The notes below the pieces were generated by a model. That model had not been told where the DNA came from, did no database searches, and saw nothing but the letters and a program-made list of their open reading frames with translations. A DNA stretch of 64,000 bases from Polydactylus sextarius (Eukaryota > Chordata > Actinopteri > Polynemidae): the NCBI GenBank assembly GCA_016801845.1, contig CM028931.1:6779563-6843562 (forward strand), given 5' to 3'. Shown piece by piece: positions 36,810 to 48,100 of this stretch (position 1 is the stretch's first letter; the number at the start of each line of letters is the position of its first letter). Made by a program: the position numbers and the translations under genes.

Positions 36810-37110
36810 CCACTCCACGATGGCTCGTGGGAGGCAGGGAAAATGCACCCTGCTCGCTCAGGCTTCTGGGGTGGCTCCTGGACAGGTAAGACCCCGGGGT
36901 TCTGCTGCTGCCCTATGTTCATGTGTTCCATGATGGCTCATGGAAGGGCAGGGAAAATGTACCCTATCCCAGGTGTGGAAGGCGAGGGCCCCTGGGGGGG
37001 ACCCCTGCCACTGCCCGCTGCTCAGCACTCCATGATGGCTCGTGGAAAGGCAGGGAAAACGCATCCCGTCCCAGGCTCCGTTGCAAGCGCATGGGAGGTG
37101 CAGGAGCCCC
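36810..37110. repeat. Three-copy degenerate tandem repeat, unit about 100-112 bases
   Basis: The phrase CCACGATGGCTCGTGG (near 36816) recurs as CCATGATGGCTCATGG (near 36928) and CCATGATGGCTCGTGG (near 37031). Each is followed by a GGCAGGGAAAA.G.A.CC segment. The unit is GC-rich relative to its surroundings and keeps long frames open on both strands (122 codons on +, 200 on -), which translate as repeats rather than as any protein family I know. Confidence 0.8.
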
Positions 37111-37169
37111 AGAACACAGCCATGCCACCAAATGTAATTGTACCAATAAATTGTACCTAGCATACAATA

Positions 37170-39467
37170 AAAGTATTTTTGACTAAAGTGTTTCTGACAG
37201 ACGATCTGGCACTGACTGAATGAGAAGACCAGCCTTATACCCACAGCAGGGGGGGGATTAAAGATCCAGATGAGACCCAGGTGTGTGAGTAGGTGTAGGC
37301 AGGAAAACCAGACCACACCCAGATCGGAGAAAGGAGAGGAGGGAGGGGGTGACAGGGTCACAGCAATGACAGTTTGAGCCTGAAGATAAGTAAATGTAAG
37401 ATAAAAAGTGAGAAGAGTATAAGAGTTTGTATCACTGCAATCCACAGAAATATGCATCATTGCCCCTTTTAAATCTAAACTGGGGGAACTCCGAACTTAA
37501 ACTGGGTTTATTTAAGAAGCTTTGTTGCAGTTCAGCATGGGACTAGCAGAATTTACAACCCTGTGAAAAATGTGCCAGCTCTTTAAATTCAAAGCAGATA
37601 CTAACAACGGTATGTGCCTGGGTATAAGTAGTGCTAACATTATAATATGACATTATATTGGGTTTGGTCGCACCACTGTACGTATAGCTCTACATGTACT
37701 TTGTTGTTATTTTTATGCACACATGCTGATAATTTCAAAATAATTTGAAATGGAATATGTTTCATGTGCCATGATTACTGAGTCTATTATGGCTTTAAGT
37801 CCTGATTGACAAATTCCTTACCTCTAGTTCAGCCATCATTGGATAAGGAATATTTAGTGCAGCAAATCACTAATTCCACCTCTCGGAGGAGATGCAATAC
37901 TCTCTCTGCATACAAAGTGGATGAAAGTTATCACAGAAAGTAATGAATGTGAATCAATTTTTAATGGCACATTAATAAAATATCGCTCACAATTTCCTGT
38001 GGCTTAAACTTCCCTGAGGCTGACTGCACAGCTCTGCTCTCAATTTTACATGCAACATGATTTTCAGGAAGGGAGGGCAGATGATGCATGTTTCTCTTCA
38101 TATTTACATCCCATCAATGTACACATGCATGGATATTTATCAAGTTTATATTAATTAGGACAAATCAACAAGAGAGCGTGCAATTATGAGATGAAATTTA
38201 ATGACAGCACAAGAAGAATCTTTGGCTCTTAGATTCCAGCAGGATGTGGGAACTGTGGAGGCCACACATGGAACAGAAGATCTCAATTAGATGATCTTTC
38301 CCCCCCAGAGCCTAGACACTGGTGGTGGTGGAGAAGGAGCCAGAGGATGAGCGTTGGCATGAGGAGGTCTCTGAAACTGTGGTTTGACTGGAGGGAGACT
38401 GGCAACCAGGTTAAGGTGGTGAAGGGTAGGTGCTGGGTATTGCCGATGCACAATGCTGGAAAGACAGCTGAATGAGATGAGCAGAGAGAAACAACACATC
38501 TTTGCAGCTTGAGATTGAGTGGGTGGTTCTGACTTAGTGAGCGTGTGAAAAGACAGTCTTTCTGACTAACTTCCTGAACTTTTGCAAGACTTCATTTAAG
38601 ATAACATACTTAAGTCATTGCTTACTGTGTGAGGAACCTAATCTTTTTGGTTGTGAGTCTGATAAGCCTGCAAACACCGTCTATGATTTCCACTGATTTC
38701 ACACATGAAGCTCAGTTTAACATAAAGTTTCCCGCCATAGTCAGCTGGTCTCGATATGAATATCAGCGACCAGAATCATGTCATCATAATTTGGTTTCTC
38801 CTTTTCATGTTCAAATCATCATCAAATTGACATCAGCAACAACATCCTTGCTGGACTGCCTAATAGACAAGGAAAGGACAGAAGTACCAGTAACTGAGGT
38901 TGGGATTGTGTTCAGCCACAGCAAACTCAGGCTCTGAATATTGTTGTTCCACCATCAACAGAACCAGATGAGAAGCATGGTACCTACTACAATAAGGGGC
39001 CAAGCAGGCATAAGATGCCACTTAATCTTTTTATGGTAAAGGCCAAGGGAATTGAAAGGTGGAGACAACACACTCAAAACTGGAGTGAACCGATGCAATC
39101 ACTATAGCTATTTAAGTATTGGAGGCAGAAAGTGCCAAATAACATTGGTGGTCACAGTCGCACACATATTCTTTCCAAACAGCACAAATTGATGAAATCT
39201 GCACTAGTAGAAAATGTTACTATTCAAGAAAAAAAAAATAAAAATAGGTGTAATTTCCTAACTAATACGCTTACTTCTTCCCCCTACACTTTGCCACACT
39301 GAACTGATACAGCACTTGTTTACTTCCTCAACATCTCCCCCTGCTCTGAAGCTCTACCACTGTCCCTTAATGGATAAAATATTTATGAATATGTAAAGAA
39401 AATGCACACAAAATGCACACAAATTGTATGAATGGTATCAGAACAATAAACTGTCCCAGCAGTCTAC
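37170..39467. other. Non-coding stretch, partly unique-looking
   Basis: The first 300 bases (G-run AGCAGGGGGGGGATT, then a GGAGAAAGGAGAGGAGGGAG segment) resemble purine-rich parts of transposons but are unassigned. The stretch 37850-38250 is AT-rich, has several TAATTA/ATTAAT-like words and no repeat signature, and could be a conserved non-coding element. No gene is seen. Confidence 0.5.
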
Positions 39468-39605
39468 GAGTGAGTGGTACACCCTGGAGAAGTCGGCAGT
39501 TTATCTCTGGGCCAATACATATAGACAGACAATTATTCATACTCACACTCATAACTATGGGTCAAAGACCTTGAGCCTGACCCGGGAATCGAACCCACCA
39601 AATAC
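39468..39605 (+). repeat. CCAT-headed dispersed repeat, core fragment
   Basis: It contains GTACACCCTGGAGAAGTCGG, then ATAGACAGACAATTATTCAT, CTCACACTCATAACTATGGG and CGGGAATCGAACCCACC. These parallel the core of the copy at 40329-40625. The head is missing. Confidence 0.6.
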
Positions 39606-40328
39606 CATATAAGATGATCCTGAATATAAGACAACCCCTCTTTTTTAAGAGCAATTTTTGGAAAAATTAGCAAACAAGTATATGATGTGTAACAAGCATG
39701 CACCAGAGGGGTTTTTTGTTTTGTTTTTATCAATATTTGTTGATGATTTTTTTGCCTTTAATAATAGAGACAGGGAAGAAAGACAGGAAAGGAAGAGAGC
39801 ACATGCTGCGTGGGGATTCAAACTGGCAGGCAGCTGCAGGGCATATATGTGCCAATATGTTATACCATAACCACTCAGGTGCCCCCTTGGAGCATTGTTT
39901 AACATGCCATCGAGTATTAGCATTATGATAATGGCTATCATAGGGTAGAGACACACGCACAATAAATGTGAAACACACGCTTTTGACTGCCTTCACACGC
40001 TCTCACGCCACACCTCCAATTTCTCACGCTGAAAAAAAAATCTTTTTATCTATAATCTAGGCATTGAGCCTGACGAACGATTTTGCCTCGTTCTCAGCTG
40101 AACTGGCACAAAAAGTATAGAGGCGGTGATTGTTTCTTCAGTGCCATGTCAGCCATTGTGTGTTGAAAGACCAAAAACAAATCAGGAAAAACAAGAAACT
40201 CACTTGGGGAGAAGACATTTGATGCCACCTGTTGGTTTAGACCTCTGGGTCTCTGGACCCTGAATATAAGACAACCTGTCTTTTTCAGACTTTTTTCTAG
40301 GGAAAAAATACAGTCTTACATTCAGGTC
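39606..40328 (+). mobile_element. Probable non-autonomous DNA element, interrupted by a SINE
   Basis: The left part (near 39600-39660) has ATACCATATAAGATGATCCT and GAATATAAGACAACCCC. The right part (40245-40328) has CCTGAATATAAGACAACC and ends GTCTTACATTCAGGTCAATA. The outer ends (AATACC and GGTATT, with TAAGA and TGAAT words) look like degenerate terminal inverted repeats. A SINE interrupts it at about 39714-39887. Boundaries and superfamily are uncertain. Confidence 0.45.
39714..39887 (-). mobile_element. tRNA-derived SINE, inverted copy
   Basis: On the minus strand this reads GGGGGCACCTGAGTGGTTAT, GGTATAACATATTGGCACAT and GCCAGTTTGAATCCCC, then a TCTCTTCCTTTCCTGTC body and a GATAAAAACAAAAC tail. 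It matches the SINE at 18297-18491 closely throughout. No clear target-site duplication is visible. Confidence 0.85.
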
Positions 40329-40625
40329 AATACCATCCATCCATCCATTTCCTACCCCTTCATCCCATACTTGGGGTCAGGGGCAGGTGGAGCCTATCCC
40401 AGCTGCTTACGGGTTAAGGCAGGGTACACCCTGGACAGTCACCAGCTCATCACAGGGCCACATATAAAAGAACAACACTTATAGACAAACAACCATTTGC
40501 ACTCACATCCACAACTATGGCCAATTTAGTATGCTCAATTCACCTCAATTCACCGGTGGGAGGAAACCATAGCTCCCCACAAACCCAGGACCTTCTTGCT
40601 TTGAGGCAACAGTGCTATATATATA
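40329..40625 (+). repeat. CCAT-headed teleost dispersed repeat, near-complete
   Basis: It starts CCATCCATCCATTTCCTACC and continues GGTGGAGCCTATCCCAGCTG, GGGTACACCCTGGACAGTCA, CCAGCTCATCACAGGGCCAC, CCGGTGGGAGGAAACC and TTGAGGCAACAGTGCTA. This is a very common fish interspersed repeat. It directly abuts the preceding DNA element. Confidence 0.8.
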
Positions 40626-42051
40626 TAATTTTAAAAATGCAAAGAAAAGATAACCATTCTGGAACTATCTATTAATAGTAATAAGCACTGATTACTAAAA
40701 TTGTACATATATTTGATCTGCTTCTTCATTCACATTTGCACTGCTGCACCAGTGCAAATGCACCTCCTGTTTCAGTCATGTTCTCTATTTTCAGCCTGCC
40801 AACAAAAGCCATGAATTCTTCATGAGAAGTCAGGAGTCGTCCAGGGAGACATCCAGGGCAACCAATATTCCCCCTGGGAAAGAATTTCAATATGAAAACA
40901 CACCACACATACTCATGCACACACAGACACACACACAAAGGATTTAGATCTGACACTTCCATTTACCCCATTGAGTGATGGAGTTGGGCAGCTGAGCAGC
41001 CTCAACTTGAACCACTTCCATCTGTTTTGATGAGCGAAGTGAAGTGATGTATCTCTGTGGGAATCTGCTTAAAACATTTTTCATTTTTAAATGGCTCTTA
41101 ATTGAATTAGCAGTAACACAAAAATAAGCTGCCACGCAGAACTGATTTACAGCACCCCATAATGCTGGTGCCGCAAAGCTTTCGCTGTAAATTGCATGTG
41201 GCTGTTTTATTATTAAATAGATTTATCATATTATCAACCCATTTCTTTCTGTGAAATGTCCTGATTATTTGTCTGTAAAAAAAAAATTTACAATGTCCCC
41301 ATACATTCGCTAACTCACGCACACTCTGCAGTCCCATCTCTGTCATTAGAAAATCACAGCAGCACTGACCACCTGGATGTGGATCAATAAGCTGACTGCC
41401 TCTGGCCTGGAGCACATAATGGTGTCATGATCAGTCAATGCTGACAGAAAACCTCACAGTAGTGACAATGCCCCACATACAGAACTGGAGTGGGGTAGTG
41501 AGGCAGTCTGAGTTTCAGTGGGAGAGTGTTTTGTCAGCAGCCTACACATCCTGTCCATACATTAATGACTGTGATGGTATGTTATAGCTAAATATCATGC
41601 CATGTCCTTCATGTTTTCATATTAGGAGCATAAATACCTTGTCACCCAGAGGAACATCAGACTCAGCTTTAAAGGCAAAAGTATCTATTGGACTTTTATT
41701 GCCAAAGGACAGTACCAGGAAAAAATATAATTGTAACAGCTGGTGAAACTGAGGTTTGGCTGAACTATAACGTACATGTTTGTACATAGTGAGGAGGGTA
41801 GAGTTTGTCCTCCATGAAACAGTGTGGATGATTTTATCAATGATGCCTCATAGACAGTGAAGTACTGACTATTTTTACATGTGAGTATAGCAGACAAATC
41901 ATGATTTCTCAGAATCAAGTTGAAATAATTCAAACTGAACTGAGAGCCGTGGTCATTACATTAGTTTGATTTGGTATTTCTGTTTCTGTTTTTGAAAAGG
42001 AAGATTCAACTGATGAGAGACAGGGATTTTGTACAACAAAAGTGATATATA

Positions 42052-42147
<96 letters not shown>

Positions 42148-44339
42148 CTTTAAAGGAATTTTAAAATAACATACCTCAAATACCTAAAATAAAAAAATAA
42201 AAAATAAATAAAAAGATTTAATGGCTTTATGTGCAACACAATTGTCTGGCTCTTTCCCCACTGGACTCCAGCTCCACAAGTGGGTTTAGATGGAGCAGCC
42301 TCTTTCTCAGGACTGAAGGAACAAGTGGCTATAACACTTAGTTACAAGTACCATGTGTCAGGATAAAAAAGACCTGCACCAAATGGCTGCAGTCAATGAA
42401 TGTTTGAATGTTTGCCTCTCTGTTGTGGATTTGCATGCAGATGAATTGCATCGAATAATACAGATATACAGAAACAGCCTTGAAGCACAAGATGGTGATA
42501 AATATGCAATATGATTAAAAATACATTGCATAGCTTATGGGAGGGTCTGTACATCTGCATGTACCCTGCATGTGTTGCTGGCAGTCGTGTGCTGCTGCAC
42601 ATGCAACATGCAGCCTAGTACTGTACAATTAAACTTGTTGAACTTGCAACCATCGCCAAAGATTGTATTTCACCTGAGGCTTTGCGGTAACCAAGCCTCG
42701 GGTGAAATATTAAACAATATTTGTTTAACAAATGAATTGTGAACCACATCCCTCCATCTGCTGTTATGAGAAAATGTGACAGTAATGTAACAAGCAACCA
42801 CCTGATAAATTTATCAGGAAACAAATCATCCTAAGAATGACATCAAATGCCTCCTCTGTGTTGTTCTGTTGTACAACAATATGGAGCATTCCAAACATGT
42901 TTCTAGTAATAATATTTTCAAGCTCTTTTGGGGTTTGAGATTGAATGAAATGGGCAGGGTTGTGTATACTGCTGCCCTTTAGGCCCATCAATTATGTATG
43001 GACAACATTTGTTTCTGAGTTAACCACACCCTGTTGATGACTTGTGTCCAAACCTGCTCCTGTCACAGACAGTCTACAAACATATGTACTTCAGAAAGAA
43101 TAACTGTGCACATTTATAATGCATGATAACAAGTGTTGTTTAACATCAAATTCCTGCAAAAAACTAATGGCTCACTCAGGCACCACACTTTGCAAACTAG
43201 TGCTCTGGTTCACAATTCATAATTCTAACATTCTGTTTTGAATATCAATTTGTCTCTGATATTTTCAGGTTCACGGCTCAGTGGTTCCATGCATAGTGTG
43301 GGAATTAAGGCACACTACACACCTCCACAGGAACATTGCTGCACCATAATCCACTTGACTGACAACACTGCCTTACCACAGCCCACCTGTACCACAAAGT
43401 GCCCCATCAATACCATGTATACTATTACAACTATTAATTTCTATCCACAACCAATGGCTTCTGTTTTACATGTTCAATCAATAACAGATCAGCTTATTTT
43501 GTTAGGTCTACAAATTGTTTGTTATCTTTGTAATATTCTTTAAACATGTGATTTAGTGTTTGGCCCCATCTTTTCAGCCTCTGGTTCATGAGAAGAAGAC
43601 CTTCATTCATCTTCAATTTATCCTCATCCACCAAAACGATTTAAGTGCAAGAAAAAAAATGTCACAAAAATGCAGAGGTATTTGCATTTTTAAAGTGAGT
43701 CAAGCACTGTTTAGCATGGGGGAGAGCTGAAAACTTAGAATACCCCCCTCAATGACAGGAAGGCACAAAGGGAAGTCAGCAGTCTCAGACTGGACATGTC
43801 AAATGAACACTGCACCAACCTGTTGCCCAGTTCACCTCCACCTGTGAGGCTCACCAGCTCAGCGTGGCTTTGCCATCTCTGCTCACTCTTTCTGAGCCCT
43901 GTCTCCCCAGATTTCAATCATTGCAAAGCACCATCTATCATTATGACAACTGACCTTCAATTAATTTATTTATTTATTTGACAAGGACATTGAAGCCCAT
44001 AAGCACCACCTGGAGCAGAAATATAAGTTGTGTGAGCCTTGTCAGACAGCAGTGGACTACTACATCAAATATCAAAACTGCCAGCTACGTACAGTGTTCC
44101 TAAATCATCAGCTTCAATGACCAGTGACTTGATCAAGAGCTTTTTTCAGGTCAGTACAGCTCAGGTCAGTACAGCTCACAGGACAAATCCAAAATCACAA
44201 TCAATTTGGTGTTTCCCCCATAATAATGCCCGCTTGAAAAAACAATTGTGCTTATGTGTTATTATTATCTTCCTATTAAAATGGATCTTTGGAATGTTGT
44301 TTGTTTTTCAGTTTTATGTGCTTGTATAGTTCTATCAAA
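40626..44339. other. Non-coding stretch with a long AT/GT microsatellite
   Basis: No gene is recognised. The stretch 41090-41300 looks unique and compositionally even, with AT-rich homeodomain-like words (see findings). A TTTATTTATTTATTTGACAA segment near 43962-43985 resembles the start of another fish retroelement tail. A 15-base tandem duplication (AGGTCAGTACAGCTC) occupies about 44148-44177. Confidence 0.55.
42055..42146. repeat. (AT)n(GT)n compound microsatellite
   Basis: An AT run of about 20 units passes directly into a GT run of about 25 units. The AT part is self-complementary and could extrude as a cruciform; the GT part can form Z-DNA. Confidence 0.97.
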
Positions 44340-45108
44340 TGGGCAACTGGACTTCTCATACAAAAGGCTTCTTCAGTTCTAAAGACTGGTTGGGGAGTCC
44401 CAGGTATTTAACCTTATGGAGGTAGACCTGAGAGTTGTTGACCCACCCTGTTGTTATATGAGTCGTTGGGGCAACATGAGCCTAGTGTGACTCATTGGTT
44501 GGTTGTTTCCCCACCCTGACATCATGTAAGTCATTAGAGTCACATGGCGCCAGGTGTGAATAGGGGTTAAATCTTCTGGGTAAGGATTTCAAGACAGTGT
44601 CATAGGCCACCACCTCTGTTTGTGTTCGTGCCTTGAGATAAATGTTTTTATGACCTGGCGCTATATAAATAAAATAAATTGAATTGAATTGAATTGTTTG
44701 GATGTTCCAGATGGACGTAGATGGCTGATTATTGTCCTCAAAGGTGTGTCCCTTCTTCTTTAGGTGTAGATATACAACTGAGTCTTGTTCTGATGAGCTT
44801 GTTGTGGAGTGGTTGTTTGATTTCACCTATGTACAGGTGTAGGTACAAGATTGTTCAACTTGTGTTTGAGGGTCTTGTCCTTTGGGTGAACCAATTTTTG
44901 CCCAAGGATGTTGCTGGGTTTGAAGTGTACTGGGATGTTTTATTTGGTGAAATGTATTTTTAATTTCACAGACAGTCCCGCTACATATGGTATGCTGTTG
45001 CATCTGTTATCCTGTTTTTTAACCAGTTGATGCCTGTGGTTCTCCTCTACGTCTCTTTGCAGACTTGATGAAAGCCCAGTTAGGATAACCACATGTTTTG
45101 CATGCACT
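44340..45108 (-). mobile_element. Penelope-like retroelement fragment with GIY-YIG endonuclease C-terminus
   Basis: On the minus strand, from about 45090 down, scattered frames read GYPNWAF, PYV.G.SVKLK, NIPVYFKPSN, LVHPKDKT.KHK and DSVVYLHLKKKGHTFEDNN. They correspond in order to the linker and GIY-YIG endonuclease end of fish Penelope-like elements. The remaining part ends in AACTGAAGAAGCCTTTTGTATGAG, like the usual ACTGAAGAAG.C.CTTGGATGAG tail. Frameshifts and stops are frequent, so the copy is dead. It is interrupted by an L2 tail at 44628-44696. Confidence 0.85.
44628..44696 (+). mobile_element. L2-type LINE 3' terminus inserted in the Penelope-like fragment
   Basis: GTGCCTTGAGATAAATG, then TTTTTATGACCTGGCGCTAT and ATAAATAAAATAAATTGAAT with GAATT repeats, are nearly identical to 60805-60873. 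Only the last approximately 69 bases of the family are present. The Penelope-like sequence continues on both sides. Confidence 0.85.
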
Positions 45109-45109
45109 C

Positions 45110-45165
45110 AAAACATGTCCCAGTACACTTCACAGTACACTTCAAATCCAGCAACACCCTTAGGT
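45110..45165 (+). repeat. Inverted arm of the Penelope-like fragment with a 12-base tandem duplication
   Basis: The + strand here (AAAACATGTCCCAGTACACT, with AATCCAGCAACACCCTTAGG) matches the minus strand of 44902-44943 (AAAACATCCCAGTACACTTC, AACCCAGCAACATCCTTGGG). CAGTACACTTCA is repeated in tandem at 45121-45132 and 45133-45144. Confidence 0.8.
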
Positions 45166-45174
45166 CACCAGACA

Positions 45175-48100
45175 CTAGTAAACTTACATGTAAGATAGAG
45201 AATAGAATGAATAGAATGTATTGATGGAAGTGGGATATTTATTTGATATTTATTAATGTGAGTGGGCATTACAAAACTAATAGACTGTATTTGGGGTAAA
45301 AGGTTTAAAGTCCTTTTTTTTACCTCTCATAAAAAGCATTATGTGCGTCTCTTGACAAAGACTGTTCCCAAACTCCCCCCTCAGTAACAGTTCTTGTTTT
45401 ACACACAAGTATATTATTTTATGCTCTTCTTTCTGATACTTGTGTCAATATTTTGATACTGGTAGTAGATCTTTACGTTGCTCTTGTGTTGCTGATACCT
45501 CGCAGGCATCTCAGCAACTCCCCTCGTCTCTGGCTGGGCGTCTCAGCAGAGCCTTAGCCCCAACACCGTTCCCTCCCACAAAAGAACGGGTAATGCTCAG
45601 TTTTTTCATTTCTCAGTTTTAATTGACAGATGGAAAACATGTGATACTCACATTTCTTTGTATGACTTGTTGAATGATGCATCTTGTAAAAACAAGATTA
45701 CTTGTTTTACTAGAGCTTCTACAACACTTACATTTGGTTATACGTAGTTAATCTATTTTTGGCCAGCTGATACCAAATGGTGAAAGTAACATCCTGGTTG
45801 AATGTTGTGGTAAATAGTGTGATTGTATTTCACACTGTTTTGTGCTTTCAGTGTTTTCATTTTCAGATTCTGGTTATCTGTTTATTGGAAGCAGACCAAC
45901 TTCACAGTACAAAGACTCCCCATCCTCAGGTGTATTTTCAACTCAATCTGGTATTTGAAACAATTCCTAAAGCCAGGGCATACAATGTGCAATTTTTGGC
46001 CCATTTTGAGCCGATTTTTCATTCATGCAACTGTTTTTGTGATTGGGCCAAGTTTCGGCTTAATCATTTGTCGTGTATCGTGTAGTATACATGGGGTAAT
46101 GAGAAGTGATTAACGCCTCTTGACAGGCTCCCGATCAGCATCTTATGGTCGCAAGAAAATCAAACCTGTTTGAAATTCTGGTCGCACCTCATGAGGGTTT
46201 TGCACTGTTGAAACAGTGTCATGAGCTGACTTGCCCCAGCCTCTCAGACTGACTTTTTTCAACCAGACCGGAACCCAAGCTCCCACCGCCATCTTAGTCA
46301 ACTGTGACTTCACTCGTGGTTAAACTGAGAACATGTGTTTAACAAAACGCAGTTATCTCGGGTTAATCATGAAGTTACACCACAAGTCATCAAGTTACTC
46401 TTGAACTTACCACGCTAACCCAGTTAACGCGCTTCCAAGTACGGGCCACAGGTATCACTTAGTTGTAGATAACACACTGTTGCTAGTTTACACTTCAGAT
46501 TGAAATAAAAGCAGTCTATTATTAATGTGATATAAAACTTTTCTTTAAAGAGTAAACAATGAAACGTACCTCAGGAGGAGACAGGAAAATACATGCTTTT
46601 TTGCCAGCATGAGCAGAGACCAAGTAGCAACAAGCACGACAGAGAATGTTGCAGAAAGAGTCAGGGAAACAGAAGGAGCTAGTGGATAATACAGAAGAGG
46701 TGCAGAAAGGGAAGGAGCCAGTGAATGTTCAGTAGACAGGTTATCAGAGACAGAGCAGATGTCAATGTCCAGAAACTTTGCACAGCCATTGAAGAGTTGT
46801 GGAGAGTGTGTCCAAACACATAGACAGACCAGAGATTGCCCAGGGTACTGTGCCAAATGGAGAAGAAGCCATCAGTAGTACTGCAGGATGGATATAGGGG
46901 TTAAAAGTGTTTCAGGCCCAAGCTCGGCCAGCACCACCCCCTTTCTTTTTTTTCTCTCCTTATCCCTCAACTTTTCAATCTGTAGTTTGATTGGTGTGAT
47001 AACCACCTGTGCCTAGCCATGCTGTCTGCAGACTGTCCAATCAGCATTCAGGACTCTATCTATAAGAAGAGCAGTGTGAGAGACCTCACTTTGTTTGTTT
47101 ACTGATGAGGAAATAGTAGTAGTAGGAGTAGTGTAGACAGGGAATCTCCATACACTTACATTCACGTAGAAACTAAATACTAAGGCATTTTTGTTGTTTG
47201 ATTTAGTTCTTAGTGACTGCCTGTGAAATAGGCCCATTTTTGGTTTGTTAATTTCATTTGTTTGGCACACACACTTTCGTCCAACCCTCCTCCACATTTT
47301 GTGAACCTTGTGTATTATTACAAAATTGTGTTTTATTACAAAATAAATATTTCATACCCATCTCTCTCTCTCCTCTTTGGTTGCGCTGTGTTGCCATCTC
47401 ACCCCTAGGAGATGTAACAGACTCAGTGAAAAACAATGCATGATAAAATAATTACTCACAAAACACCTCTTTAATCTGATTATAGACCGAATCGGATTCA
47501 AAATACTTCATGTATTCACACCATCCGATCGGATCCGGCTCAATCGGATTAAAATTTGTATGGATTTGGTGGCACACACCTTTTGATAATCCAGTTGAAT
47601 GGGAAAATACACACATGTACACATGCAATCAGATCGTTGGAGCATATGACTCATTACTGTGCATGTGCACCATACGTGGGGGGAGTACATAATGTTACGT
47701 GTGAGAAGTCAACAGCATGGCAGTGCTGAAAATGAACAACTGGTCGGTGCAAGAACCGAATGCACGAATGTTTATGGACACATTAAGACAAAAGAGAACC
47801 CCTGTGCTTAATGTTATTCTTTAAGACCAGGTTCTCATTAATTAATAGATTAGAAGAGACTAGATCACTGCAAAACTTATTTACTCAACTCAAAAGCTAA
47901 TTACTAAATTACAAATATACATGTGAATGTACTAATTTTTCATGTTTATTAATTTTTTTTTTGAGTGCTTAATTTAACCACAAGCCCCATTTGTATCTGG
48001 ACAATCCAATGGCACTAGCCAAGCCATATTCAATATTACCATAAAACTAGTGTTAGTGTCGCAACAACGACATAAAGCTATTACATGGAAGTGATAATCA

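Noticed and set aside
36858..37460. 200-codon open frame on the minus strand, the longest in the window
   Set aside because: It runs over a GC-rich three-copy tandem repeat, has no known domain, and an overlapping + strand frame is also open. Composition explains it better than coding.
42055..42146. AT/GT alternation considered as an origin or regulatory element
   Set aside because: It is a plain compound microsatellite with no additional signal.
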